Below, piece after piece: positions 19,912-29,362 of a stretch of 64,000 bases of DNA. Source of the DNA: Stenotrophomonas rhizophila (lineage in GTDB: Bacteria > Pseudomonadota > Gammaproteobacteria > Xanthomonadales > Xanthomonadaceae); NCBI RefSeq assembly GCF_003751305.1, contig NZ_RJKV01000002.1:744001-808000 (forward strand), written 5' to 3'. The stretch's first letter is position 1. Each line of letters begins with the position of its first letter. A program made the translations under genes and the position numbers. The notes beneath the pieces are model-generated. The model did no database searches and was not told where the DNA came from. It saw nothing but the letters and a program-made list of their open reading frames with translations.

Positions 19912-21900
19912 ATGACCTTTTCCAACGCCCTGCGGCTGCGTCCGGTCCGGCGGCAGAAGCTGATCCACCTGTGCGCGCTGGGAGTCGCGCTCATGGTGGC
20001 CAACGGCACAGTGATGGCGGCCACGCCCAGTGCGGCTGCGCCCAAGCCGGCAGGCACGCCGGCGGCGGCCACCGCACCGGCGTCGCTGTCGGTATCCAAG
20101 ATCGATTTCAAGCGCGGCGACGATGGCGCCGGCCGGCTGATCCTGCAGTTCGACGGGCAGGGCGCCAGCCCGGACCTGCGCAGCCAGGGCAACAGCGTGG
20201 TGATCGATGTCGGCAACGCGCGTCTGCCTGAAGCGCTGCAGAAGCCGATCAACGTGACCGATTTCGCGACCCCGGTGCAGCGCATCGACGCCAAGCCGTA
20301 CGGCGGCGGTACCCAGCTGGTGCTCAACACCAACACCGCATTCGAATCGCTCGCGTATCAGAGCGGCAATGAGTATGTGGTCGAGATCAGCCCGCGCCAG
20401 GCGGCGCCGGCAACCGGTGCGGTCAACGCCACCACGGTGAGCCAGGCGGCAGCGTCGGTTGCCCAGCGTGGCTACAGCGGCAAGCCGGTGACCTTCAACT
20501 TCCAGGACGTGCCGGTGCGCACCGTGCTGCAGCTGGTCGCCGAGGAATCCAACCTCAACGTGGTCGCCTCCGACAGCGTGCAGGGCAACGTGACCCTGCG
20601 CCTGATCAACGTGCCGTGGGACCAGGCGCTGGACATCGTGCTGCGGGCCAAGGGCCTGGACAAGCGTCGCGATGGTGGCGTGATCTGGGTCGCCCCGCAG
20701 CCGGAACTGGCCAAGTTCGAGCAGGACAAGGAAGACGCGCGCATCGCGATCGAGAATCGCGAGGACCTGGTTACCGACTATATCCAGATCAACTATCACA
20801 ACGCGGCCGTGATCTTCAAAGCGCTGACCGAAGCCAAGGGCATCGGCGGCGGCAACAGTGGCAGCGGTGGTGGTGGCAGTGGCAGCAATTCACAGGAAGA
20901 AAGCGGCTTCCTGTCCTCGCGCGGCCGCATCGTGGCTGACGAGCGCACCAATACGCTGATGATCAGCGACATCCCGAAGAAGATCGCGCGGATGCGTGAA
21001 CTGATCAACGTGATCGACCGCCCGGTCGACCAGGTCCTGATCGAAAGCCGCATCGTGATCGCCACCGATACGTTCGCCCGCGAGCTCGGCGCAAAGTTCG
21101 GCATCAGCGGCAGCCGCGACAACGTCTATTTCAGTGGTGACCTAGGGCAGAACGGCAAGAACATCAACGACCGTTCGGCCAAGGATTTCGAGTACCAGAA
21201 AGCAATCAACGACTGGGTGGCCGGTGGCCGCACCGGCTCGATTCCGGTCCGCGCCCCGTCCACGATCAACAGTGGCCTGAACTGGAACCTGCCGGTCGAT
21301 GCGCTCAAGAGCCCCGGTTCGCTGGCGCTGTCGATCCTCAACGCGGGCTACCTGCTGGACGTCGAACTCTCGGCGATGCAGGAAGAATCCCGCGGCGAAG
21401 TGATCTCCAACCCGCGTGTGGTTACCACCAACCAGCGTGAAGCGGTGATCAAACAGGGTAAGGAAATCGGCTACGTCACCATCAGTGGCGGCGGTGCCGG
21501 CGGTGTGGCCCAGGCCAACGTGCAGTTCAAGGAGGTGGTGCTGGAGCTGAAGGTCACCCCGACCATCACCAACGACAACCGCGTGTTCCTGAACATGGCG
21601 GTCAAGAAGGACGAAGTGGACAGCTACATCGTGCTGGATGGCTACGGCACCGTGCCGACCATCAACCGCCGTGAAGTGAATACTGCCGTACTGGTCGACG
21701 ACGGTCAGACCGTCGTGATCGGTGGCGTGTACGAGTTCACCGACCGCAACAGTGTCAACAAGGTGCCGTTCCTTGGGGACGTGCCGTTCCTGGGCAATCT
21801 GTTCAAGAAGCGCAGCCGCAACAAGGACAAGGCCGAACTGCTGGTGTTCGTGACCCCCAAGGTGCTGCGCGTGTCCCGGAATACCCCGGCCGTCAACTGA
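19912..21900 (+). CDS. pilQ: Type IV pilus secretin PilQ
   Basis: A 662-residue outer-membrane secretin through which the pilus passes. Order: signal peptide (about 1-37, ending VMAA), AMIN domain that binds peptidoglycan (about 50-140), STN/N0 domain (VTFNFQDVPVRTVLQLVAEE, about 195-265), N1 domain interrupted by a Gly/Ser-rich insert (about 305-325), and the C-terminal secretin barrel with VPFLGDVPFLGNLFKK and the final LLVFVTPKVL. A start eight codons upstream at 19888 overlaps the pilP stop by ATGA; I chose 19912 because GGGGA stands eight bases before it. Both are possible. Confidence 0.94.
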   Translation: MTFSNALRLRPVRRQKLIHLCALGVALMVANGTVMAATPSAAAPKPAGTPAAATAPASLSVSKIDFKRGDDGAGRLILQFDGQGASPDLRSQGNSVVIDVGNARLPEALQKPINVTDFATPVQRIDAKPYGGGTQLVLNTNTAFESLAYQSGNEYVVEISPRQAAPATGAVNATTVSQAAASVAQRGYSGKPVTFNFQDVPVRTVLQLVAEESNLNVVASDSVQGNVTLRLINVPWDQALDIVLRAKGLDKRRDGGVIWVAPQPELAKFEQDKEDARIAIENREDLVTDYIQINYHNAAVIFKALTEAKGIGGGNSGSGGGGSGSNSQEESGFLSSRGRIVADERTNTLMISDIPKKIARMRELINVIDRPVDQVLIESRIVIATDTFARELGAKFGISGSRDNVYFSGDLGQNGKNINDRSAKDFEYQKAINDWVAGGRTGSIPVRAPSTINSGLNWNLPVDALKSPGSLALSILNAGYLLDVELSAMQEESRGEVISNPRVVTTNQREAVIKQGKEIGYVTISGGGAGGVAQANVQFKEVVLELKVTPTITNDNRVFLNMAVKKDEVDSYIVLDGYGTVPTINRREVNTAVLVDDGQTVVIGGVYEFTDRNSVNKVPFLGDVPFLGNLFKKRSRNKDKAELLVFVTPKVLRVSRNTPAVN

Positions 21901-21920
21901 CGCGCGTCTGAGTGCAGCAA

Positions 21921-21955
21921 GGAAAGGGCCGCCCGGTGCGGCCCTTTCCCGTTTG
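21921..21955 (+). terminator. Terminator-like hairpin after pilQ
   Basis: Perfect 12-bp stem (21921-21932 with 21938-21949), loop CCGGT, followed by CGTTTG. Closes the pilMNOPQ operon 20 bases after its stop. Confidence 0.75.
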
Positions 21956-22036
21956 CGGGGCGGGCGGGCATCACCGGGTGGGCGGGGATCCGCGCTATGC
22001 TGCCTCTTGATGTTTCGCAGAAGCGTGTGATTTTCC

Positions 22037-22324
22037 ATGGCAAGAGCCAACTGTTCCAGCTGCGGCGCGCAGTGTTGTCGCCTGACCGTTGTGCTTGAGG
22101 CATCGGACTGCATTCCGGCGGATCTGACCACGGAACGGCCGGGCGGGCTGCGCGTGATGGCCCAGGGTGCGGACGGATGGTGCGTGGCGCTGGACCGCCA
22201 GCGCATGAACTGCAGCATCTATGACGACCGGCCTCAGGCGTGCCGGCGCTTCGTGATGTCCGGCCCGTACTGCAGCGCGATCTATTCCACTGAGGGCCGT
22301 GTCGTCGGTTCGAACGCGGCCTAG
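22037..22324 (+). CDS. YkgJ family cysteine cluster protein
   Basis: A 95-residue protein with eight cysteines, including the N-terminal CSSCGAQCC and later C-x9-C and RPQACRRF elements, which define the UPF0153/YkgJ (zinc- or iron-chelating) family. Function of the family is unsettled; metal binding is predicted from the cysteines. It stands alone between pilQ and the MoxR operon, without overlap to either. Confidence 0.88.
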   Translation: MARANCSSCGAQCCRLTVVLEASDCIPADLTTERPGGLRVMAQGADGWCVALDRQRMNCSIYDDRPQACRRFVMSGPYCSAIYSTEGRVVGSNAA

Positions 22325-22430
22325 TGTGGGATCCGCCGGTGACCCGTTTCGTGTTCAGCCAATCTTGATGCCGTAACCGCCGCTGTCCTGCCATCATGGG
22401 AATGGAACCTCTGCCCGCCGTGGAGGTCAC

Positions 22431-23462
22431 ATGGATGCCATGAATCTGCCGCCCCCCATGCCTGATACCGCTTCATCCGCTCCGGTGGAGCACGACCGCC
22501 TGCACGACGCGTTCCGCGCACTGCGCGACGCCTTGTCCGCCGAGATCGTCGGCCAGAGCGCGCTCGTGGAGCGCCTGCTGACCGCGCTGCTGGCCGATGG
22601 CCACCTGCTGGTCGAAGGCGCGCCCGGCCTGGCCAAGACCACCGCGATCCGCGCGCTGGCCGCCCGGCTCGATGCGGATTTCTCCCGCGTGCAGTTCACG
22701 CCCGATCTGCTGCCGGCCGATCTGACCGGCACCGAGATCTGGCGCCCGCAGGAAGGCCGCTTCGAATTCGTGCCCGGCCCGATCTTCCATCCGATCCTGC
22801 TGGCCGACGAAATCAATCGCGCGCCGGCCAAGGTGCAGTCCGCGCTGCTTGAAGCGATGGGCGAGCGCCAGGTCACCGTGGGCCGCCATACCTATCCGCT
22901 GCCGTCGCTGTTCCTGGTGATGGCCACGCAGAACCCGATCGAGCAGGAAGGCACCTTCCCGCTTCCCGAAGCCCAGCTGGACCGCTTCCTGATGCACGTC
23001 CGGATCGGTTACCCGGATTCGGACGCCGAGGCCGAGATCCTGCGCCTGGCGCGTGAGCGGGCCCGGGAGGCGCTGTCCACCCCGATCGCCGCGCCCGCCC
23101 GCATGCCGTTGAGCGATGTATTCGCTGCACGCAAGGCGGTGCTGTCGCTGCACATGGCGCCGGCGCTGGAGCGCTATCTCATCGAAATCGTGCTGGCCTC
23201 GCGCGATGCCGCCCGCTATGACCCGGCGCTTGCCCGGCGTATCGCCTGGGGCGCCAGCCCGCGTGGCTCGATCGCCCTGGAGCGCTGCGCACGTGCGCGC
23301 GCCTGGCTGGCGGGCCGCGACTTCGTGACCCCGGAAGATGTGCGCAACGTGGCTCCGGACGTGCTGCGCCACCGCGTGCTGCCCAGCTATGAAGCCACCG
23401 CCGAGGGCTGGGATGGCGATCGCCTGGTGGCCGAGCTGCTGGCCCGCGTGCCGGCGCCCTGA
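22431..23462 (+). CDS. MoxR family AAA+ ATPase
   Basis: A 343-residue AAA+ ATPase of the MoxR group, thought to act as a chaperone for maturation of VWA-domain complexes. The Walker A is [11 protein letters not shown] (about 66-76), Walker [13 protein letters not shown] (about 120-131), sensor 1 [22 protein letters not shown] (about 162-183), and the MoxR lid domain follows ([23 protein letters not shown]). It is the first gene of a six-gene run with DUF58, DUF4381, two VWA genes and BatD, the standard MoxR/Bat layout. A second in-frame ATG lies three codons later. Confidence 0.95.
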   Translation: MDAMNLPPPMPDTASSAPVEHDRLHDAFRALRDALSAEIVGQSALVERLLTALLADGHLLVEGAPGLAKTTAIRALAARLDADFSRVQFTPDLLPADLTGTEIWRPQEGRFEFVPGPIFHPILLADEINRAPAKVQSALLEAMGERQVTVGRHTYPLPSLFLVMATQNPIEQEGTFPLPEAQLDRFLMHVRIGYPDSDAEAEILRLARERAREALSTPIAAPARMPLSDVFAARKAVLSLHMAPALERYLIEIVLASRDAARYDPALARRIAWGASPRGSIALERCARARAWLAGRDFVTPEDVRNVAPDVLRHRVLPSYEATAEGWDGDRLVAELLARVPAP

Positions 23463-23467
23463 GCGTC

Positions 23468-24391
23468 ATGGACGTGCCCGCGCATCCCGCCACGCCGCTT
23501 GACGGCGATGGCCTGCAGCCGCGCCTGGCCGAACTGGTCGCGCTGCGGCGCAGTGCGCATCGAGCTCCGCCGGCGAGGCGAGGCCGGCTCGGACATGCCG
23601 GCAGTGCACCGTCGCCCGCGCGCGGGCGCGGCATGGAATACGCCGAGTCGCGCGAGTACGTGCCGGGCGATGACGCGCGGCATATCGACTGGCGCGTCAC
23701 CGCGCGCACCGGGCGCGCACATACCAAACTCTTCCAGGCCGAGCGCGAGCGCTTGACGCTGCTGGTCGCCGATACCGACCCGGTGCTGTATTTCGGCACC
23801 CGGGTCCGCTTCAAATCCGTGCAGGCCGCGCGCGTCGGCGCGGTCGCGGCGTGGCTGGCGCAGCGCCAAGGCGATCGCCTGGCTGCCGTGCGCGGCAGCA
23901 CCCAGGAGCCGCCGATCGCACCGGCCGGCGGCACCCGGGGTGTGCTGCGCGTGCTCGATGCCTTGACCCGTTGGTATGCCGAACCGCCCGCCGACGATGC
24001 CGGCCTGGATCGTGCCCTGGAGCAGGCGGCGCGGCTGCTTCGCCCCGGCGCACGCGTGGTGGTGCTGGCCGATCCGGCGCGCGCCGCGACGATCAGCAGT
24101 GCACGCTGGGCCGCACTGGCCATGCACCACGAAGTGGTGGTGATGCTGCTGGTCGATCCGCTGGAGCTGGCGCCGCCGGCCGAGGCATTGCCATTTCTTT
24201 CGCAGGGCCGCCGGGTGCTGCTCGATCTGGGCAGCGCAGCGGTGCGCGAACACTGGCGCGATCGCTTCGTGGCACCGCTGGAAGCCCTGCAGAGCGGCCT
24301 GGCTGCGCGCCGCATCCAGGTGCATGTGGTGGCCACCGATGACGCCAGCGACAGCTGGTTGAGCCCGCTGCCGACCGCGGTGGTGGCATGA
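23468..24391 (+). CDS. DUF58 domain-containing protein
   Basis: A 307-residue DUF58 protein with a degenerate VWA-like fold in its second half. The family signature ESREYVPGDDARHIDWRVTAR sits at about residues 58-78, followed by TKLFQAERERLTLLVADTDP, whose Asp lies where a MIDAS would start. No transmembrane helices. It begins five bases after moxR and overlaps the DUF4381 gene by ATGA. Known Bat operons use DUF58 proteins as MoxR partners, which is the likely role here. Confidence 0.92.
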   Translation: MDVPAHPATPLDGDGLQPRLAELVALRRSAHRAPPARRGRLGHAGSAPSPARGRGMEYAESREYVPGDDARHIDWRVTARTGRAHTKLFQAERERLTLLVADTDPVLYFGTRVRFKSVQAARVGAVAAWLAQRQGDRLAAVRGSTQEPPIAPAGGTRGVLRVLDALTRWYAEPPADDAGLDRALEQAARLLRPGARVVVLADPARAATISSARWAALAMHHEVVVMLLVDPLELAPPAEALPFLSQGRRVLLDLGSAAVREHWRDRFVAPLEALQSGLAARRIQVHVVATDDASDSWLSPLPTAVVA

Positions 24392-24849
24392 GCGCCGCGG
24401 CCTCGTTGCCGTTGCGCGATGTGCAACTGCCACCCTCCCCGTCGTGGTGGCCGCCCGCACCGGGCTGGTGGCTGGTATTTGCCGCGATCATGCTGGTGGT
24501 GGCGGCGATCTGGGCGTGGCAATGGCGCCGGCGACGTGCACGCCAGCGCTGGCTCGATCTGTTCGATGCCCAGGTATCCCAGGCCGGTTCGCCGGTGCTG
24601 GAAGTGGCGGCCATCGCCGAGTTGCTGCGCCGCGCCGCACGTCAATACCAGCCCGGGGCGGAACGTCTGCAGGGCGACGCATGGCTGGCGTTCCTGGACG
24701 AGAAGAACAGCCGGGCCTTTTCCGAGGGCGACGGCGCGCTGCTGCTCGATGGCGGCTATCGGCCGAGTGTCGACGCCGAAGCGGTGCAGCGGTTGCGCGT
24801 CCTCGCACGCCGCCGCTATCTGTCGCTGCTGACGGAGCGGCGCCGATGA
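24388..24849 (+). CDS. DUF4381 domain-containing membrane protein
   Basis: A 153-residue protein with one transmembrane helix (about 31-50, WWLVFAAIMLVVAAIWAWQW) after a Pro/Trp-rich leader, LRDVQLPPSPSWWPPAPGWW, that is characteristic of DUF4381, and a cytoplasmic helical domain (ELLRRAARQYQPGAERLQGDAWLAFLDEK). It overlaps both DUF58 and the VWA gene by ATGA, so it is part of the Bat complex operon. Molecular function is unknown. Confidence 0.9.
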   Translation: MSAAASLPLRDVQLPPSPSWWPPAPGWWLVFAAIMLVVAAIWAWQWRRRRARQRWLDLFDAQVSQAGSPVLEVAAIAELLRRAARQYQPGAERLQGDAWLAFLDEKNSRAFSEGDGALLLDGGYRPSVDAEAVQRLRVLARRRYLSLLTERRR

Positions 24850-25853
24850 TCGCGGTCACATTGCCGGCATGGTTGAGCTGGCTCGACGGCTTGGCCTGGC
24901 CGTGGATGCTGGTGGCGTTGCCGCTACCGATCCTGATGCGCTGGTGGCCCTCGCGCCCCGGTGCAGGTGCCGCGTTGCGGGTGCCGTATGCCGCCGATCA
25001 GCTGCAATCGCTCGGGGCTGCTTCGGGCGGTGCCGGGCCACGACTGGGTCGCGCGCTGCTATGGCTGGCGTGGGCCTGCCTGTGCGTGGCCGCCGCGCGA
25101 CCGCAGCAGTTGGGTGAGGCGGTGACGCCACCGCAGCAGGGCCGGCAGATGATGCTCGCGGTGGACGTGTCCGGCAGCATGAGCGAAGCGGACATGATGC
25201 TTGGCAACCAGGTGGTCGAGCGGCTGACGGCGGCCAAGGCCGTGCTGGCCGACTTCCTCGACCGCCGAGTGGGCGATCGGGTTGGCCTGCTGATCTTCGG
25301 TGAACGTGCCTATACGCTGACCCCATTGACCGCCGACCTCACCAGTGTGCGCGATCAGCTGCGCGACAGCGTGGTCGGCCTGGCCGGGCGTGAGACCGCC
25401 ATTGGCGATGCGATCGCGCTGGCGGTCAAACGCCTGCGCGAACAACCCGAAGGCCAACGCGTGCTGATCCTGCTTACCGACGGTGTGAGCAACGCCGGCG
25501 TACTTGAGCCGCTGCGCGCGGCCGAGCTGGCCCAGACCGAAGGCGTGCGCGTCTATACCGTGGCCTTCGGCGGTGACGGCGGCATCAGTCTGTTTGGCGT
25601 GCAGATCGCCCCGGGCGAGGATCCGGTCGACGAGGCCACCTTGAACAAGATTGCCGAGCTCACCGGCGGCCGCTCGTTCCGGGCGCGCAATACCAATGAG
25701 CTGGCCGGCATCTATGCCGAACTGGAACGCCTGGAGCCGGTGAAATCGGCCGGACCCGCGGTGCGGCCGCGGATCGAGCGCTATGCGATGCCGCTGGCGT
25801 TGGCACTGCTGCTGGCCGGCCTGGCCTGGCTGCTGCCGAGGCGCTGGCGATGA
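24846..25853 (+). CDS. VWA domain-containing protein, BatA-like
   Basis: A 335-residue membrane protein: helices at about 17-32 and 68-85, a periplasmic or cytoplasmic VWA domain from about 100 to 290, and a C-terminal helix (about 313-330). The MIDAS is complete: DVSGSM at 107-112, a Thr in LTPLTADLTS and Asp in LLTDGVSNAG. Metal-dependent ligand binding is therefore expected. The frame is open far upstream, but the ATG at 24846 overlaps the preceding stop (ATGA) and fits the family N-terminus. It overlaps the next gene by ATGA. Confidence 0.93.
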   Translation: MIAVTLPAWLSWLDGLAWPWMLVALPLPILMRWWPSRPGAGAALRVPYAADQLQSLGAASGGAGPRLGRALLWLAWACLCVAAARPQQLGEAVTPPQQGRQMMLAVDVSGSMSEADMMLGNQVVERLTAAKAVLADFLDRRVGDRVGLLIFGERAYTLTPLTADLTSVRDQLRDSVVGLAGRETAIGDAIALAVKRLREQPEGQRVLILLTDGVSNAGVLEPLRAAELAQTEGVRVYTVAFGGDGGISLFGVQIAPGEDPVDEATLNKIAELTGGRSFRARNTNELAGIYAELERLEPVKSAGPAVRPRIERYAMPLALALLLAGLAWLLPRRWR

Positions 25854-27595
25854 ACACAAGCTGGAATGCCCTGCATTTCGTGCGGCCGGATGCGCTGTGG
25901 GCGCTGCTGGCGCTGCCGCTGCTGGTGGCGATCTGGTGGCTGCGCCGGCGGCGCAGCAATGTGTGGCGGCAGACGGTCGATGCCCATCTGCTGCGTCATC
26001 TGCTGGTTGGCCGCGACCGCCGCGCCTGGGGTGGGTTGATCCTGCTGCTGCTCGGCACAGCGATCGCCATCGTGGCGCTGGCCGGGCCGTCGTGGCGGCA
26101 GGTCGCCCAGCCGTTGTGGCAGACGCCGTCGCCGCTGGTGGTTGCACTGGACCTCTCCTCGCGCGTTACCGCGACCGATCTGCCGCCGTCGCGGCTGCTG
26201 CAGGCGCGCGCCAAGCTGGCCACCTTGCTGCGCGAGCGCCAGGGCGGCGAAATTGCCTTGCTGGTGTACGCCGATGATGCCTACACCGTAGCGCCACTGA
26301 CCGACGACATGGCCAATGTCGCGCTGTATCTGGATGCGCTTGCACCGGATGTCATGCCACGCGATGGCCAGCGTGCCGATCGGGCGCTGGAAACGGCAGT
26401 CAAGCTGCTGCAGCAATCCGGCGCGCGCAGCGGCGACATCCTGCTGCTGACTGACCGCGCCGACGCCGATGCCGAACAGGCCGCGGCCTCGGCACGTGCG
26501 CAGGGCTTCGTGGTCTCCGTGCTCGGTCTGGGCACGCCGCAGGGCGCGGCCTACCGCAACGGCGAGGGCCAGATCGTGCCGGCGCGGCTGGAGGAGGGCA
26601 CGCTGCGGGGTGTCGCCAGCCGTGGCGGCGGCCGCTATGCGCGTATCGCCTCCGATGACAAGGATCTCGCGGCGCTGCACGTGTTGACCCCGCGGGTCAG
26701 TGCCGATGACAGCCGGGAAGGGCAGGGCCGCACGTGGCGCGATGAAGGCTTCTGGCTGCTGCCGCCGCTGATGCTGCTGGCACTGTTCGCGTTCCGCCGC
26801 CGCGGTCTGCTCGTGGCGCTGGTGATGATGGCGGCGCTGCCGATGGCGATGCCGACGACGGCACACGCCGCCGAGCGGACGTGGTGGCAGCGCGCCGATC
26901 AGGTCGACCAGCAGCGCCTGTCCACGGGGGTGGATGCGTACCGCAAGGGCGACTTCAAGGCGGCGCAGCAGCAGTTCGAGGGCATCGATACGGACGCAGG
27001 CTGGTACAACCTGGGCAATGCGTTGGCGCGACAGGGCCAGTACGACGCCGCCATCGATGCCTACGACCGTGCGCTGAAAGCGCACCCGGGCATGGCGGAT
27101 GCGGTCGCCAATCGCGCTGCGGTCGATGCCGCACGCAAGCGCAAGCCACCGCAGAACAACGACCAGAACAGCGATCAGAAGGACGGAAAGAAGCCGCCCG
27201 ACAAGCCCGACGCCGGCAAGAACCAGGGGCAGGGTAAAGACGGTCAGTCCTCGCCGCCGCAGGACAAGGGCGAACAGGGGCAGTCACCGCCGCCCTCGTC
27301 CGCTGATCCGAAGGATGGCCGCTCCCAGGGCGAGAAGTCGCCGCAAGCTGCCGACAGCCAGGCGCAGGCCGAGGCCGACGCGGCCCAGCGCGAGCGCATG
27401 CAGCAGGCGATGCAGCGCCAAGGGAAGAACGACGGCACCGACAAGGCGCAGGGCCAAGTCAGCGGCACCCCGCAGCAGCGCGAGCAGCAGCAGGCGGTAG
27501 AGGCCTGGATGCGGCGGGTACCGGACGACCCGGGCAGCCTGCTGCGGGCCAAGTTCCAGCTGGAAAACGAACGCAGGAAACGGGAAGGGCGATGA
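25850..27595 (+). CDS. VWA-TPR fusion protein (BatB/BatC-like) with degenerate MIDAS
   Basis: A 581-residue membrane protein combining BatB and BatC. Helices at about 13-32 and 62-80 precede a VWA domain (about 93-290); its metal motif reads DLSSR at 101-105 instead of DxSxS, so one serine ligand is replaced by Arg. A helix near 310-330 is followed by TPR repeats (about 350-425, WYNLGNALARQGQYDAAIDA) and a long, highly charged Gln/Lys/Asp/Pro-rich tail (about 440-550) ending in VEAWMRRVPDDPGSLLRAKF, the conserved BatC end. It overlaps both neighbours by ATGA. Confidence 0.92.
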   Translation: MNTSWNALHFVRPDALWALLALPLLVAIWWLRRRRSNVWRQTVDAHLLRHLLVGRDRRAWGGLILLLLGTAIAIVALAGPSWRQVAQPLWQTPSPLVVALDLSSRVTATDLPPSRLLQARAKLATLLRERQGGEIALLVYADDAYTVAPLTDDMANVALYLDALAPDVMPRDGQRADRALETAVKLLQQSGARSGDILLLTDRADADAEQAAASARAQGFVVSVLGLGTPQGAAYRNGEGQIVPARLEEGTLRGVASRGGGRYARIASDDKDLAALHVLTPRVSADDSREGQGRTWRDEGFWLLPPLMLLALFAFRRRGLLVALVMMAALPMAMPTTAHAAERTWWQRADQVDQQRLSTGVDAYRKGDFKAAQQQFEGIDTDAGWYNLGNALARQGQYDAAIDAYDRALKAHPGMADAVANRAAVDAARKRKPPQNNDQNSDQKDGKKPPDKPDAGKNQGQGKDGQSSPPQDKGEQGQSPPPSSADPKDGRSQGEKSPQAADSQAQAEADAAQRERMQQAMQRQGKNDGTDKAQGQVSGTPQQREQQQAVEAWMRRVPDDPGSLLRAKFQLENERRKREGR

Positions 27596-29295
27596 CACAT
27601 TCCACAATACAGCGCGGGTTGCGCGCCGGGCTTGCCCTGCTGCTGTGCGCAAGCATGGCCGCGCACGCGCAGACCCGCGCCTGGCTCGACCGCGAACAGA
27701 TCACCGACAGCGATACCGTCGCCCTGAACATCGAATCCGATGCGGGCGGCGGCGCGCCGGATTATGGCCCGCTGCGGACCGACTTCGATCTCAGCAGCCA
27801 GACCAGCAGCCGCCAGGTGCAGTGGAGCAACGGCGCGACGACCTCGCGCGCGCTGTATGCCGTGCTGCTCACTCCCAGGCGCAGTGGCACGCTGCAGATT
27901 CCCGCCCTGCAGGTGGGCAGCAGCCGGACCCAGCCGCTGACCCTGCAGGTCGCTGCCAGCAGCGCCGCAGCCCCGGCGGCGGCCGGCAGCAATGCCGCCG
28001 TTTTCCTGGAAACCGAGGTCGACGATTCCACACCCTATGTGCAGCAGAGCGTGGGCGTGGTGGTGCGGCTGTTCTACGCCGCGCAACTGCTCAGCGGTGA
28101 GCTGGTGCTCGATACGCCGGCCGGTGCATCGCTGCAGCGGGTGGGCGATGACCGCAGCCAGGTACGCGAGGTCAACGGCCGCCGCTACAACGTGGTGGAG
28201 CGGCGCTTTCTGCTGATCCCCGAGCGCAGTGGGCCGCTGGTGCTGCCGGCCGCGCAGTTCAATGGGCGCAGTGCGGGCGGCTTCTTCAATGACATGTTCG
28301 GCGGCGACGGTCGGCTGCGCGCGGCCTCGGCCCAGCGCACCCTGCAGGTCCAGGCGCAGCCAGCCTCGGCACCCCAACCGTGGCTGCCACTGCATGGGCT
28401 GCGCCTGCGCTACACCGCCGCGCCGACCACCGGTCGTGCCGGTGAAGCGGCCACCGTGGTGGTGGAGGCCGTGGCCGAGGGCGCGACCAAGGCGCAGTTC
28501 CCGGAGCTGCCGGTGCCCGATGTGGGTCCGGGCGCGCAGGTGTTCGCCGAGCCGCCGCAGTTCGATGAAACCTTCAATGGCAACACCCCGCAGCTCACGC
28601 TGACCCGGCGCTTTGCGATCGTGCCGCGCCAGGCTGGGCCGCTGACGGTTCCGGGCCTGCGCATGGCGTGGTGGGACGTGGCCGCCGGTCAACCGCGCAG
28701 CGCCACCCTGCCGGACCTGCAACTGGACATCGCCGCCGGGGGCGCCGGCAGTGCCGCACCCACCCTGCCGGTGGACACCACCTCGGCGCTGCCGGGCGAA
28801 CCGGCGGCGGCCTCTACCGATCTGCAGCTGGCGCCGGCGCAGGGCGCGCCACGGCCCTGGGGCTGGATCGCGCTGTCCGCGGGCCTGGCCGTGCTGTGGC
28901 TGTTGACCCTGGTCTGGGGCTGGCAACGTCGCGGTCGTCCTGTTGCCGTGCGCAGTGCCGAAGGGGTCGTTCCCGTCGCTGCGGCAGGGAGCGCGTACAC
29001 CCGCGCCGACCTGCGCCGGGCCATGGAAGCGGGCGGGTTGGACGAGATCATCGCGGTGCTGGCGGGCATGGGCGGTGTGCACACCCTGGAGCAGGTGCTG
29101 GCGCGCCTCGACGATGCGCAGCAGCGCGAGGCGTTGGTCCAGATGCAGCAGGTCCGTTGGGGCGGGCAGGGCGGCGATGTCGGCCAGGCCCGGCAGGACC
29201 TGCGGCGCGCCTTCCATGACGGACCACACTGGCGGGCGCATGCGGCCGCCCAGAACAATGGCCTTGCGCCGTTGTACCCATCCGCGCATTCATAA
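27592..29295 (+). CDS. BatD family protein
   Basis: A 567-residue exported protein. Signal peptide about 1-26 (ending AHA), then several beta-sandwich repeats as in BatD (TRAWLDREQITDSDTVALNI; SVGVVVRLFYAAQLLSGEL; LRYTAAPTTGRAGEAATVVV), one transmembrane helix around 421-441 and a cytoplasmic tail. Oxygen-tolerance/BatD proteins partner with BatA and BatB. It is the last gene of the Bat operon, overlapping its upstream neighbour by ATGA; no clear hairpin follows before the symporter gene. Confidence 0.9.
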   Translation: MTHSTIQRGLRAGLALLLCASMAAHAQTRAWLDREQITDSDTVALNIESDAGGGAPDYGPLRTDFDLSSQTSSRQVQWSNGATTSRALYAVLLTPRRSGTLQIPALQVGSSRTQPLTLQVAASSAAAPAAAGSNAAVFLETEVDDSTPYVQQSVGVVVRLFYAAQLLSGELVLDTPAGASLQRVGDDRSQVREVNGRRYNVVERRFLLIPERSGPLVLPAAQFNGRSAGGFFNDMFGGDGRLRAASAQRTLQVQAQPASAPQPWLPLHGLRLRYTAAPTTGRAGEAATVVVEAVAEGATKAQFPELPVPDVGPGAQVFAEPPQFDETFNGNTPQLTLTRRFAIVPRQAGPLTVPGLRMAWWDVAAGQPRSATLPDLQLDIAAGGAGSAAPTLPVDTTSALPGEPAAASTDLQLAPAQGAPRPWGWIALSAGLAVLWLLTLVWGWQRRGRPVAVRSAEGVVPVAAAGSAYTRADLRRAMEAGGLDEIIAVLAGMGGVHTLEQVLARLDDAQQREALVQMQQVRWGGQGGDVGQARQDLRRAFHDGPHWRAHAAAQNNGLAPLYPSAHS

Positions 29296-29362
29296 AAAGG
29301 CGTGTCGGTCAGGGTGGCTGGCTTTGCTAAGCTGATTTCATTTTTTCGAGGAACGCCGCTCC

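Noticed and set aside
22295..22324. A tRNA T-arm-like GGTTCGAAC
   Set aside because: It is inside the YkgJ coding sequence and no cloverleaf can be drawn around it; no tRNA was found in any intergenic gap.
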